Shown in pieces: positions 8,106-16,085 of a DNA stretch of 64,000 bases. The notes beneath the pieces are model-generated. The model did not search any database. It was given only the letters and a program-made list of their open reading frames with translations, and was not told the DNA's origin. The DNA comes from Agrobacterium cavarae. GTDB taxonomy: Bacteria; Pseudomonadota; Alphaproteobacteria; Rhizobiales; Rhizobiaceae. Numbering within the stretch: position 1 is the first letter of the stretch; every line of letters starts with the position of its first letter. The stretch is taken from positions 77,890 through 141,889 of the forward strand of contig NZ_SISF01000034.1 in NCBI RefSeq assembly GCF_004310285.1, given 5' to 3'. The position numbers and the translations under genes were made by a program.

Positions 8106-9152
8106 TCAGGCGTCGAGTGTCGCCATGTCGATGACGAAGCGGTAGCGCACGTCGCTCTTCAGCACGCGCTCATAGGCTTCGTTGACGTCCTTGATGTCGA
8201 TCTTCTCGATCTCGGAGACGATGTTGTGTTCACCGCAGAAATCCAGCATTTCCTGGGTTTCCTTGATCGAACCGATCATCGAGCCGGACAGGCTCTTGCG
8301 GCCTGGGATCAACGAGAAGGCGTGGACGGGGATCGCGTTTTCAGGCGCGCCGACCACCACCATGGAGCCATTGACCTTGAGCAGGCCGAGATAGGCGTTC
8401 CAGTCGATTTCTGCCGATACGGTGCAGATGATGAGATCGAAGGTGCCGGCAAGCTTTTCGAAGGTCGAGGCATCGCTCGTTGCGTAGTAGTCCTTCGCAC
8501 CGAGCTTCATGCCGTCTTCCTTCTTGGAAAGCGACTGAGACAGCACAGTGACATCCGCGCCCATGGCAGCACCGATCTTCACGCCCATGTGGCCAAGACC
8601 ACCCATGCCGACGATCGCGACCTTCTTGCCGGGACCGGCATTCCAGTGCTTGAGCGGCGAATAAAGTGTGATACCGGCGCAGAGAAGCGGCGCAGACGCG
8701 TCGAGCGGCAGGTTGTCCGGAATGGACAGGACATAGCCTTCCTTGACTACGATGTGGTCGGAGTAACCGCCCTGGGTCGCCGTCTTGCCATCGCGTTCGA
8801 CCGAGTTGTAGGTCTGGACGAGGCCCGGCATGTATTGCTCGTTATCGACGTCGCGGCTGGCGCAGCCAACGCAGCTATCGACGAAGCAGCCGACGCCGAC
8901 ATGATCGCCAACCTTGAAGCGGGTCACCTTGGAGCCGACGGCCGTCACGACACCAGCAATCTCGTGGCCTGGGACGATCGGATAGACCGCATTCTTCCAT
9001 TCGTTGCGAACGGTATGGATGTCCGAATGGCAGATGCCTGCATATTTGATGTCGATGACGACATCGTCCTCGTTCGGCTCGCGGCGTTCGAAGGTGAACG
9101 GCGTGAGCGGCTTGGATGCGTCTGTTGCAGCATAACCTCTTGCAGTGGCCAT
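8106..9152 (-). CDS. Zinc-dependent NAD(P) alcohol dehydrogenase, cinnamyl-alcohol-dehydrogenase-like
   Basis: A 348-residue medium-chain dehydrogenase of the YahK/CAD group, which reduces aldehydes with NADPH. Catalytic zinc ligands C41, H63/E64 and C158 are in place, and the Rossmann motif GMGGLGHMGVK is intact. The structural zinc lobe is unusual: two of its four cysteines are present (C94, C97) but the other positions hold R100 and M108. An upstream ATG at 9191 is possible. The ATG at 9152 is preferred because GAAGGA lies 8 bases before it and homologues begin MATARGYAA. The divergent AraC gene is its likely regulator. Confidence 0.88.
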   Translation of the reverse strand: MATARGYAATDASKPLTPFTFERREPNEDDVVIDIKYAGICHSDIHTVRNEWKNAVYPIVPGHEIAGVVTAVGSKVTRFKVGDHVGVGCFVDSCVGCASRDVDNEQYMPGLVQTYNSVERDGKTATQGGYSDHIVVKEGYVLSIPDNLPLDASAPLLCAGITLYSPLKHWNAGPGKKVAIVGMGGLGHMGVKIGAAMGADVTVLSQSLSKKEDGMKLGAKDYYATSDASTFEKLAGTFDLIICTVSAEIDWNAYLGLLKVNGSMVVVGAPENAIPVHAFSLIPGRKSLSGSMIGSIKETQEMLDFCGEHNIVSEIEKIDIKDVNEAYERVLKSDVRYRFVIDMATLDA

Positions 9153-9337
9153 CTGAAGTTCCTTCAACTGTGGAATGGGATGGTCGATCATGCGCCCGGA
9201 ACACGAAAGAGCGTTAGAGCGATCCTCCGAGCTTCTTGCATAATTCTACAAAATTGCGGTGCGCCCTCTTTGCGAAGAGGGGAAGGCATTTTAGATATGT
9301 CTCAACGGAACTGCCGTTTGCCCCAAGGTCTTCGCCC

Positions 9338-10252
9338 ATGACGCTGCCTTTCAGCCCTTACCAGGAAATCGTCTCGATTGCCGCCCGCTACGCCAAGGCC
9401 GAGGGGGAAGTGACGACCGACATCGATGCCTTGCGGCTCAGCAAACGCTCAAGCCCGAGCGCGCCTTGCCACGGCAGCTATCATCCCTGTTTTGCCATGG
9501 TCATTCAGGGCGCCAAGAGCCTGCAACTCGGCACCGACACCATCAATTACGGGGCAGGGGATTACCTGCTGACCTCCTTCGATCTGCCGGTGGCGTGGCG
9601 TGTGGTAGAGGCAAGCCAGGAAGTGCCGCATTTTTGCATTTCGATTGCGATCAACAGTGAGAAGCTTCTCGACGTGATGAGCCGGGCGCAGATCGCCCGC
9701 CCGCCAACGGCCGTTCTCAGCCAGCGTGGCATCGTGGTGAATGCCGCAACGCCCGAGCTTCTGGATGCGACGACGCGGCTTTTGCGCTTGCTCGATCGTC
9801 CAGCCGATATTCCTGCCATGGCGCCTTTGATAGAGCAGGAGATTCTCTACCGCATTCTGACAGGCCCCGCAGGTGGACAGTTGATGAGCATTCTGGCGGC
9901 AGACAGCCATGGCAACCGGATTGCCCGTGCGATCGCGTGGCTTCGTGAGAATTACGCCCGCCCGATCCGTATCGAGGACGTGGCAGAACGGGTCGGCATG
10001 AGCGTCTCGTCCTTTCACCAGCATTTCAAGGCGGTGACGGCGATGACGCCTGTGCAGTATCAGAAGCAGTTGCGCCTCCACGAGGCGCGCCGCCTGATGC
10101 TGTTGGAACGGCTGGATGCGGGCACTGCCAGTCACCGGGTGGGTTACCAGAGCCCGTCGCAGTTCAGCCGGGAATATGCCCGCGTCTATGGACTGTCGCC
10201 AGCGCGCGATGTGGAAGCGTCGCGTGAGAGCATGAGCACTGCTGCAGAGTGA
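9338..10252 (+). CDS. AraC-family regulator, YqhC-like
   Basis: A 304-residue regulator. The N-terminal AraC_N-type domain (about residues 20-190) contains the conserved PCFAMVIQGAKSLQLG and YLLTSFDLPV. The C-terminal pair of helix-turn-helix motifs covers about residues 210-295 (IEDVAERVGMSVSSFHQHFK and VGYQSPSQFSREYARVYG). In E. coli, YqhC activates an adjacent aldehyde reductase gene under aldehyde stress. The head-to-head arrangement here with an alcohol dehydrogenase suggests the same logic by inference. The frame stays open to 9236, but homologues start at MTLPFSPYQEI. Confidence 0.88.
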   Translation: MTLPFSPYQEIVSIAARYAKAEGEVTTDIDALRLSKRSSPSAPCHGSYHPCFAMVIQGAKSLQLGTDTINYGAGDYLLTSFDLPVAWRVVEASQEVPHFCISIAINSEKLLDVMSRAQIARPPTAVLSQRGIVVNAATPELLDATTRLLRLLDRPADIPAMAPLIEQEILYRILTGPAGGQLMSILAADSHGNRIARAIAWLRENYARPIRIEDVAERVGMSVSSFHQHFKAVTAMTPVQYQKQLRLHEARRLMLLERLDAGTASHRVGYQSPSQFSREYARVYGLSPARDVEASRESMSTAAE

Positions 10253-10262
10253 CCCGGCTTCC

Positions 10263-10289
10263 CATACCCCGGCTCTGCGCCGGAGTATG
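10263..10289. terminator. Hairpin between convergent AraC and qorB genes
   Basis: The arms CATACCCCGGC and GCCGGAGTATG pair with a single mismatch around a 5-base loop. Placed between two stop codons, it could end transcription from both sides. No T run is present on either strand, so it may only be a 3'-end stabiliser. Confidence 0.4.
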
Positions 10290-10303
10290 AGTGGCTAAAA
10301 GGG

Positions 10304-11188
10304 TTAGCCGATCAGAGCGGCTTTGTGGGCCTTGAAGAACTCCGCGGAGGTCTGCGGCTTCTTGCTCGTCAGCGTTTCGTAGTCATTGGTCAGGATCTCG
10401 AAGTTGCCGGCTGCGATATTGGCATCCGCGGAGGCCAGCATTGCAGCGACAAAACCGGGAAGGCCGGCACCTTCGATGCCCTTCTTCAGATCGTCAGGCG
10501 AAACCTTGACCGCTGTCAGCGGCTTGCCGGTTGCCTCGGAGACGAGTGCGGCAATCTGGTCCGCATCGAGCAGTTCCGGTCCTGTCAGCGTGTAGGTCTT
10601 GTTTTCCGCCTTGCCCTTGGCGAGAGCAGCTGCGGCTGCGCGAGCGCAGTCATCCCGCGAGATATTGGAGACCTTGCCGTTGCCCGATGCGGTGAACCAC
10701 TGACCACCTGCCAGATTATGCGGCATGCCGTGAAGGTAATTGTCGAGATACCAGGCGTTTCGGATGATCGTGTAGGGAAGGCCGCTTGCCTTGACAGCCT
10801 CTTCCGTTCCCAGATGGTCAGGGGCAAAGGTGACGAGCGATTTGTCCGGGTTCGGCATCGACGTGTAGGCAAGATGCTTGACGCCTGCCTTGGTCGCGGC
10901 GGCAACGGCTGCCTTGTGCTGCGTCAGGCGCTGGCCTGGAACGGCCAGAGCGTCGGTGGAAATGATGAGCAGCGTGTCGATCCCCTGGAATGCTTTCTCA
11001 AGCGAGGATGCATCGTCGAAATCGGCAGCGCGTGTCTCCACACCCTTTGCTGCGAGACCGGCGAGCTTGCTCGTATCGCGGCTGGCCGCAACGATGTTGG
11101 CAGCCGGAACCTCATAGGTTTCCAGGAGATGACGGATGATAGCCTGGCCGAGATGACCAGAGGCGCCGGTCACGAGAATCTTGCTCAT
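10304..11188 (-). CDS. qorB: NAD(P)H:quinone oxidoreductase, QorB type
   Basis: A 294-residue atypical short-chain dehydrogenase related to E. coli YtfG/QorB, which reduces quinones with NADPH to limit redox cycling. The nucleotide-binding GASGHLGQ lies at residues 8-15, followed by the family pattern YTSMPNPDKS and TIIRNAWYLDNY. There is no YxxxK active site, as expected for this NmrA-like branch. It is head-to-head with an HxlR regulator, the same pairing as ytfG/ytfH, and a promoter for it is visible at 11229-11256. Confidence 0.88.
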   Translation of the reverse strand: MSKILVTGASGHLGQAIIRHLLETYEVPAANIVAASRDTSKLAGLAAKGVETRAADFDDASSLEKAFQGIDTLLIISTDALAVPGQRLTQHKAAVAAATKAGVKHLAYTSMPNPDKSLVTFAPDHLGTEEAVKASGLPYTIIRNAWYLDNYLHGMPHNLAGGQWFTASGNGKVSNISRDDCARAAAAALAKGKAENKTYTLTGPELLDADQIAALVSEATGKPLTAVKVSPDDLKKGIEGAGLPGFVAAMLASADANIAAGNFEILTNDYETLTSKKPQTSAEFFKAHKAALIG

Positions 11189-11228
11189 AATATCTGTCCT
11201 TTGTTGGTCTCAAAAAGAGAGTAGCTCT

Positions 11229-11256
11229 AAAATAAGAATTGACCCGGTGCTGTAAA
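11229..11256 (-). promoter_or_regulatory. Putative qorB promoter
   Basis: Read on the minus strand, TTTACA (11256-11251) and TATTTT (11234-11229) are 16 bases apart, about 40 bases before the qorB start. It lies in the divergent region where the HxlR regulator should bind. Confidence 0.5.
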
Positions 11257-11301
11257 GGAGGCATTTCTGACACCCTACGTTACCAGAAGGGAACCACCGC
11301 C

Positions 11302-11730
11302 ATGGGCGCGACAGTTTCACGGTTGAAGCCGACAGCAGCGAGTGCTTCCGCGCAGGTCTCAGCGCCTCTCCCAGATTTCGCCAATCTCGATTTCGACAAT
11401 TGCCCCGTGCGCGATCTGCTCAATCATATCGGCGGTAAATGGTCGACGCTGCTGTTGCAGGCGCTGGCCGAGCGCCCCTATCGCTTCGGTGAGTTGCGCC
11501 GCATGGTGCCGGACATCTCGCAACGTATGCTGACCCAGACGCTGCGTGACCTGCAGCGGGATGGATATATTCACCGCGAGGTGTTTCCGACCAAGCCGCC
11601 CAGCGTGGAATATAGCATGACGCCGCTCGGGCGGTCGCTTTATCTGCCTTTGTCACAGGTCATCAATTGGGCGCTTGATCATCATGATGCGGTGAAGCAG
11701 GCGCGCATGACGTTCGACGCAACTGCGTAA
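11302..11730 (+). CDS. HxlR-family redox regulator of qorB
   Basis: A 142-residue winged-helix regulator of the HxlR group, a family that includes the thiol-based sensors YodB, HypR and E. coli YtfH/QorR. The family-defining cysteine is at residue 34 in DNCPVRDLLNHIGGKWS, and the helix-turn-helix covers FGELRRMVPDISQRMLTQTLRDL. It is probably a quinone- or diamide-sensing repressor of the divergent qorB. The frame extends upstream to a TTG at 11239, but the ATG at 11302 with AAGGGA before it gives the normal family length. Confidence 0.88.
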   Translation: MGATVSRLKPTAASASAQVSAPLPDFANLDFDNCPVRDLLNHIGGKWSTLLLQALAERPYRFGELRRMVPDISQRMLTQTLRDLQRDGYIHREVFPTKPPSVEYSMTPLGRSLYLPLSQVINWALDHHDAVKQARMTFDATA

Positions 11731-11807
11731 CCCTTTGTTCCATCTATAGATTTCAGCGGACCTTATATTGCGGCGCGTCAATTCGCACCATGGATTCAAA
11801 AATCCTC

Positions 11808-11835
11808 TTGACCCTGAGAAGCGCTCCGCTTAAAT
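11808..11835 (+). promoter_or_regulatory. Promoter of the TetR gene
   Basis: TTGACC (11808-11813) and TTAAAT (11830-11835) are spaced by 16 bases. The expected start of transcription, near 11842, lies immediately before the palindrome at 11848, and the GTG start codon at 11877 follows. Confidence 0.6.
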
Positions 11836-11847
11836 GTCGCTCGAACC

Positions 11848-11861
11848 GTACCGTACGGTAC
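11848..11861. promoter_or_regulatory. Perfect 14-base palindromic operator
   Basis: GTACCGTACGGTAC is identical to its reverse complement. It sits just downstream of the -10 box and 15 bases before the GTG start of the TetR gene, the usual place for TetR autorepression. Binding by this TetR protein is inferred from position. Confidence 0.65.
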
Positions 11862-11876
11862 ATAATCGAGAGTGGA

Positions 11877-12539
11877 GTGGACAAGGTGGGGACCGATCCG
11901 ATCACAGCGCAGGAATTTTCGCCGCGACAGAACGCCGTTCTGGAGCAGGCATTGCGTCTTCTGGTCGAGGGTGGAGAAAAAGCGCTGACGACCTCCGGTC
12001 TGGCACGCGCTGCCAATTGCTCCAAGGAAAGCCTCTACAAGTGGTTTGGCGACCGCGATGGTCTTCTGGCGGCGATGATCAGCTTCCAGCAGAGCAAGGT
12101 CCGCACCTTTGAAAAGGCGGGCGATCGCGTCACCGCGCCGCAGCTTGTCGATCACCTCGAAGTCTTTGCCCATGATCTGCTCGACGTTCTGGCTGGCGAC
12201 GTGTCGCTGGCGCTCAACCGTCTGGCCATCGGGCAGGCGAGCCGCGATGGCTCGAAGCTCGGCAATCTTCTGCTGGAGCGTGGCCGCCGTCAGATTGACA
12301 AGCGTGCCCGTGGTCTGATCGAAGCCGGTCGCCGTTGCGGCTACCTGCGCTTTGACGATCTGGAAGATGCCTATCGCAGTTTTTACGGCCTGATCGTTTC
12401 CGACCTGCATGTGCGCATGCTGCTCGGTGAGGCGCAGACCAAGGATTTTTCTGCCCGGGCACGGAAGGCGGTTGCCGCCTTCCTGACGCTTTACGGGACG
12501 GAAAAGGTACATTCGGAAAAGGGCGGGAAAACCGCCTGA
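11877..12539 (+). CDS. TetR-family regulator upstream of ilvC
   Basis: A 220-residue repressor. The N-terminal helix-turn-helix reads TSGLARAANCSKESLYKWFG, with an odd LYKWF where most family members have YYHF. The C-terminal half (VDHLEVFAHDLLDVLAG, RRQIDKRARGLIEAGRRCGY) resembles AefR-like ligand domains. The frame is open from 11790, but that start lies upstream of the promoter at 11808-11835, so a GTG at 11877 (or 11886) is chosen. It ends 44 bases before ilvC with no terminator, so some ilvC transcription may read through and come under its control. Its ligand is unknown. Confidence 0.8.
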   Translation: MDKVGTDPITAQEFSPRQNAVLEQALRLLVEGGEKALTTSGLARAANCSKESLYKWFGDRDGLLAAMISFQQSKVRTFEKAGDRVTAPQLVDHLEVFAHDLLDVLAGDVSLALNRLAIGQASRDGSKLGNLLLERGRRQIDKRARGLIEAGRRCGYLRFDDLEDAYRSFYGLIVSDLHVRMLLGEAQTKDFSARARKAVAAFLTLYGTEKVHSEKGGKTA

Positions 12540-12583
12540 GCTCCGGTTCAATCATCTGGTTTTGAATAGGGAAGGACCAAGAA

Positions 12584-13603
12584 ATGCGCGTTTATTACGA
12601 TCGTGATGCCGATCTCAATCTCATCAAGGCGAAGAATGTCGCCATCGTCGGTTACGGTTCGCAGGGCCGCGCGCATGCGCTGAACCTGAAGGACAGCGGC
12701 TCCAATAACGTCGTCATCGCTTTGAAGGCCGGTTCGCCGACCATCAAGAAGGCAGAAGCCGACGGCTTCAAGGTCATGACCGTTGCCGAAGCTGCCAAGT
12801 GGGCCGACCTGTTGATGATGGCAACGCCTGACGAACTGCAGGCCGACATCTACAAGGCCGAGATTGCCGGCAACATCCGCGATGGCGCTGCGATTGCGTT
12901 TGCCCACGGCCTCAACGTTCACTTCGGCCTCATCGAGCCTAAGGCTTCGGTAGACGTCGTCATGATCGCACCGAAGGGCCCAGGCCATACGGTTCGCGGC
13001 GAATACCAGAAGGGCGGCGGCGTTCCTTGCCTCGTTGCCGTTCACCAGAACGCGTCCGGCAACGCTCTTGAAGTTGCACTCTCCTACGCCTGTGGCGTTG
13101 GCGGCGGCCGCTCCGGCATCATCGAAACCAACTTCAAGGAAGAGTGCGAAACCGACCTCTTCGGCGAACAGGTCGTTCTGTGTGGCGGTCTCGTCGAGCT
13201 GATCCGCGCCGGTTTCGAAACGCTGGTTGAAGGCGGCTACGCGCCTGAAATGGCCTACTTCGAGTGCTTGCACGAAGTGAAGCTGATCGTCGACCTGATC
13301 TATGAAGGCGGTATCGCCAACATGAACTACTCGATCTCCAACACGGCCGAGTGGGGCGAATACGTCACCGGTCCGCGCATCATCACTGCCGAAACCAAGG
13401 CTGAAATGAAGCGCGTTCTGCACGACATCCAGACCGGCAAGTTCACCTCCGACTGGATGCAGGAATACCGTTCGGGTGCTGCCCGCTTCAAGGGTATCCG
13501 CCGCATGAACGACGTTCACCAGATCGAAGAAGTCGGCGCGAAGCTGCGCGGCATGATGCCCTGGATCGGCAAGAACAAGCTGGTCGACAAGGCTGTCAAC
13601 TAA
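12584..13603 (+). CDS. ilvC: Ketol-acid reductoisomerase
   Basis: IlvC isomerises and reduces 2-acetolactate or 2-aceto-2-hydroxybutyrate with NADPH and magnesium, the second step of valine, leucine and isoleucine synthesis. The 339-residue product is the short class I form. The Rossmann motif GYGSQGRAHALNLKDSG is near residue 25, the proline-rich catalytic loop APKGPGHTVRGEY is central, and the acidic metal ligands lie in the two IlvC C-terminal regions (ETDLFGEQ, ECLHEVKLI). A GGAAGGA box lies 10 bases before the ATG. No attenuator leader precedes it. A strong terminator follows. Confidence 0.98.
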   Translation: MRVYYDRDADLNLIKAKNVAIVGYGSQGRAHALNLKDSGSNNVVIALKAGSPTIKKAEADGFKVMTVAEAAKWADLLMMATPDELQADIYKAEIAGNIRDGAAIAFAHGLNVHFGLIEPKASVDVVMIAPKGPGHTVRGEYQKGGGVPCLVAVHQNASGNALEVALSYACGVGGGRSGIIETNFKEECETDLFGEQVVLCGGLVELIRAGFETLVEGGYAPEMAYFECLHEVKLIVDLIYEGGIANMNYSISNTAEWGEYVTGPRIITAETKAEMKRVLHDIQTGKFTSDWMQEYRSGAARFKGIRRMNDVHQIEEVGAKLRGMMPWIGKNKLVDKAVN

Positions 13604-13649
13604 GACGGTCTGGAGCCTGCGCTGTCAGGCCAAGCACACGGAAAATGCG

Positions 13650-13684
13650 AGGGCGCGGAGGGAAACTTCCGCGCCCTTTTTCTT
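13650..13684 (+). terminator. Rho-independent terminator of ilvC
   Basis: A 10-base-pair perfect stem, AGGGCGCGGA (13650-13659) with TCCGCGCCCT (13668-13677), is followed by TTTTTCTT. Confidence 0.9.
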
Positions 13685-13737
13685 GCTGATATCAGAGAAA
13701 GCTGGTTCCATGTGCGGGAATTGGGAAGGGCGATATC

Positions 13738-13935
13738 ATGCATGAACACGACGCATCATTCTCTGTGCCTGATCAGGATGGCACGCGAAAGCTGGAAGGG
13801 GGGACGCCTGTTGGCGTCAATCTGGACGACACATCCCACCTGTTGTCCAGTGAAGCCAATCGAAAAAGGCTGCGCGAGTCGATCGCGCAACTTGAGAACG
13901 GTGATCTGATTGAGCGAGAACTGCCCCAGGCCTAA
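13738..13935 (+). CDS. Small protein resembling the tail of a Phd/YefM antitoxin
   Basis: A 65-residue hydrophilic protein with a good GGAAGGG ribosome site before its ATG. Its C-terminal half, ANRKRLRESIAQLENGD followed by LIERELPQA, resembles the toxin-neutralising tail of YefM/Phd antitoxins (pattern NxxRLxxAIxxLxxGxxxExxL). The N-terminal DNA-binding fold of those proteins is missing, and no RelE/YoeB-like toxin is adjacent. It could be an orphan antitoxin, a remnant, or an unrelated helical peptide. Confidence 0.55.
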   Translation: MHEHDASFSVPDQDGTRKLEGGTPVGVNLDDTSHLLSSEANRKRLRESIAQLENGDLIERELPQA

Positions 13936-13983
13936 TGGTTCGCTAAGCCGGAATTTTCAGTTCACGCTGCGCTCGCGGTCAAA

Positions 13984-14436
13984 TCATGCCGCTGGATAAA
14001 TCACGCCCTTGGTCAGAATGAAGCAGCCGTAGAAGCGAAGCTCACCCGTGGTGATGACGCAATAGGCCTCCTTGGCCTTTTCGTAGAAAGCAAAGCGCTC
14101 AATGCCGTACATTGGTGCCGATTTGCCTTCGGCAGCGTCGATCTCAGCCTGGACTTCGCGTTGGACCGGCTCGATCTGATCCGGTGCGCCCATGACTTCC
14201 ATACGGCCAACGGAGGGCTGCAGCGGTGTGTCGAGAGGGAAGACCGAGAGGATTGCCTTGATAGCGTGGGCGGAGGTGAGGTTTTCCATACGCAGCACCT
14301 GGCCGACGGCGGTGTGCTGGGCAATGCTGTCGGATGGGAAGTTGGTGTCGGTCACGACGAGCGTGTCGGCGTGGCCCATGGCGCGCAGCGCGTGCAGCAC
14401 ATCGGCGTTCAGCGCAGGGTGGATATTCTTGAGCAT
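13984..14436 (-). CDS. RbsD/FucU-family sugar mutarotase
   Basis: A 150-residue protein of the RbsD/FucU family, which interconverts alpha and beta anomers of sugars such as fucose or ribose. Visible signatures are the start MLKNIHPALNADVLHALRAM, the catalytic-histidine segment MGHADTLVVTDTNFPS, and the C-terminal TTGELRFYGCFILTKGV. It is closer to FucU than RbsD. The frame opens at 14478, but the ATG at 14436 has GGAGGAGA upstream and matches the family start. No sugar ABC genes flank it. It is divergent from the aminotransferase gene. Confidence 0.88.
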   Translation of the reverse strand: MLKNIHPALNADVLHALRAMGHADTLVVTDTNFPSDSIAQHTAVGQVLRMENLTSAHAIKAILSVFPLDTPLQPSVGRMEVMGAPDQIEPVQREVQAEIDAAEGKSAPMYGIERFAFYEKAKEAYCVITTGELRFYGCFILTKGVIYPAA

Positions 14437-14676
14437 TTCGTCTCCTCCGGACAGCAAATCAATCGGTGCGCAATCCATCCTTAAATTTGCCGCCCGTCAA
14501 TCCATTGCCGAGCAGATTGTGAAGTCGTTGAAGAGATTGTATGGGAAGTCCGCAACTTGGGAGAGGACGCAAAAAATCTCGAAAACCGTACCGAAAACTG
14601 ATAAGTCAGTATTGCTGACCTATCGATGTTTTTGTACATGTTTGCGTCATAAAACGAAATATGAGGAAACAGACCC

Positions 14677-15921
14677 ATGCTCGATTGGGAACAAATCTTC
14701 GCCACCCGCTCGTCGCGGATGAAAGCGTCCGAAATCCGGGAGCTTCTCAAGCTTCTGGACCAACCGGACATCATTTCCTTTGCGGGCGGTATTCCCGATC
14801 CGGCGCTGTTTCCCGATGCGGAATTCAAGGAAGCCTATGCGGACATCTTCTCCGGCCCCCAGGTCAATTCAGCGCTGCAGTATTCGGTGAGCGAAGGCTA
14901 CAAGCCGCTGCGCGAATGGATCGTCAAGGACATGGCGAAGATCGGCATTGAATGCTCGGTCGATAACGTCTTCATCACGTCCGGTTCGCAGCAGGCGCTG
15001 GATTATCTCGGCAAGCTGTTCCTGTCGCCGAACGATACGGCACTTGTCACATGGCCGACCTATCTCGGCGCGCTGTCTGCCTTCAACGCCTATGAGCCGA
15101 ACTACGACCAGCTCAACCCGGGCGGCAATCGCACGCCTGAGACCTATCGCGACAACGCGACCAAGGCGGGTGGTTCGGTCAAGTTCGCCTATCTATCTGC
15201 CGATTTCTCCAACCCGACGGGTGAGACGGTCGATCTGGCAGGTCGCAAGAAACTGCTGGAACTCGCCGATGAGCTCGATATCGCCGTCATCGAAGATGGT
15301 GCCTATCAGAACCTGCGTTTCGACGGTCAGCCTGTCACGCCGATCATGGCGCTGGACATCGAGCGCAATGGCGGTATCGAAAAGACCCGTACCATCTATT
15401 CCGGCAGCTTCTCCAAGACCTTGGCGCCTGGCCTTCGCGTCGGCTTCGTCGTCGCTGCCATGCCTGTCATCCGCAAGCTGGTTCTGATGAAGCAGGCTGC
15501 CGATCTGCATTCCTCCACCATCAACCAGATGGCGATCGAGCATGTCGCGTCCCGCGGTTTCGACGGTCAGGTCGCCAAGATCAAGGCTGCCTATAGCGCA
15601 CGCCGCGATGCCATGCTGACGGCGCTCGACAAATACATGCCGAAGACGGCACGCTGGACGAAGCCGGAAGGCGGCATGTTCGTCTGGGTGACGCTGCCGG
15701 AAGGTCTCGATGGTGCGGAGCTTCTGGCGCAATCGCTCTCCAGTGAGCGCGTGGCCTTCGTTCCAGGCAAGGCCTTCTTTGCCGATGGTTCGGGCAGCAA
15801 CACGCTGCGCATCAGCTTCTCCTGCGCCAATGAGCAGATGATCGATGAGGGGATCAAGCGCCTCGGCCGCCTGATCGCCAATGCCGAGACCACGACCAGA
15901 GCGACGATGCCGATCGTGTGA
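14677..15921 (+). CDS. PLP-dependent aminotransferase (class I/II, LysN/2-aminoadipate-like)
   Basis: A 414-residue fold-type I aminotransferase. The Schiff-base lysine is K247 in YSGSFSKTLAPGLRVG. Other cofactor contacts are the SNPTGETV motif near residue 178, IEDGAY near 205, and the C-terminal arginine in NTLRISFSC that grips the substrate carboxylate. Sequence style matches the MocR-like/2-aminoadipate transaminase group without an attached GntR domain. Likely substrates are branched-chain or aromatic amino acids or 2-aminoadipate, and sequence alone does not decide. An AGGAAA box precedes the ATG. Confidence 0.88.
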   Translation: MLDWEQIFATRSSRMKASEIRELLKLLDQPDIISFAGGIPDPALFPDAEFKEAYADIFSGPQVNSALQYSVSEGYKPLREWIVKDMAKIGIECSVDNVFITSGSQQALDYLGKLFLSPNDTALVTWPTYLGALSAFNAYEPNYDQLNPGGNRTPETYRDNATKAGGSVKFAYLSADFSNPTGETVDLAGRKKLLELADELDIAVIEDGAYQNLRFDGQPVTPIMALDIERNGGIEKTRTIYSGSFSKTLAPGLRVGFVVAAMPVIRKLVLMKQAADLHSSTINQMAIEHVASRGFDGQVAKIKAAYSARRDAMLTALDKYMPKTARWTKPEGGMFVWVTLPEGLDGAELLAQSLSSERVAFVPGKAFFADGSGSNTLRISFSCANEQMIDEGIKRLGRLIANAETTTRATMPIV

Positions 15922-15964
15922 GGTCAGGGAAGGGCGCTGTCCCTTCTCACATGACAGACTGATG

Positions 15965-15993
15965 CTGGCCGACTTTGAGAGCGGCCAGTGTTC
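15965..15993 (+). terminator. Weak hairpin after the aminotransferase gene
   Basis: CTGGCCG (15965-15971) pairs with CGGCCAG (15982-15988), followed by TGTTC. The T run is too short for confident termination. Confidence 0.3.
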
Positions 15994-16085
15994 GAAGCGA
16001 GCCTTCGCTCCATCATCTAAAGGATCTTTGCGTTGGTGCCACGCATCATGCAACACGTCCGCTTTCCATTTGAAGGATATGCGCC

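Noticed and set aside
8094..9341. 415-codon plus-strand open frame
   Set aside because: Antisense to the alcohol dehydrogenase gene and running into the AraC gene region; no family features.
12540..12583. Leader-peptide attenuator for ilvC
   Set aside because: Only 44 bases separate the TetR stop and the ilvC start, too short for a leader peptide and paired terminator stems.
12548..13519. 323-codon minus-strand open frame opposite ilvC
   Set aside because: Shadow of ilvC codon use. The ilvC product is unmistakable.
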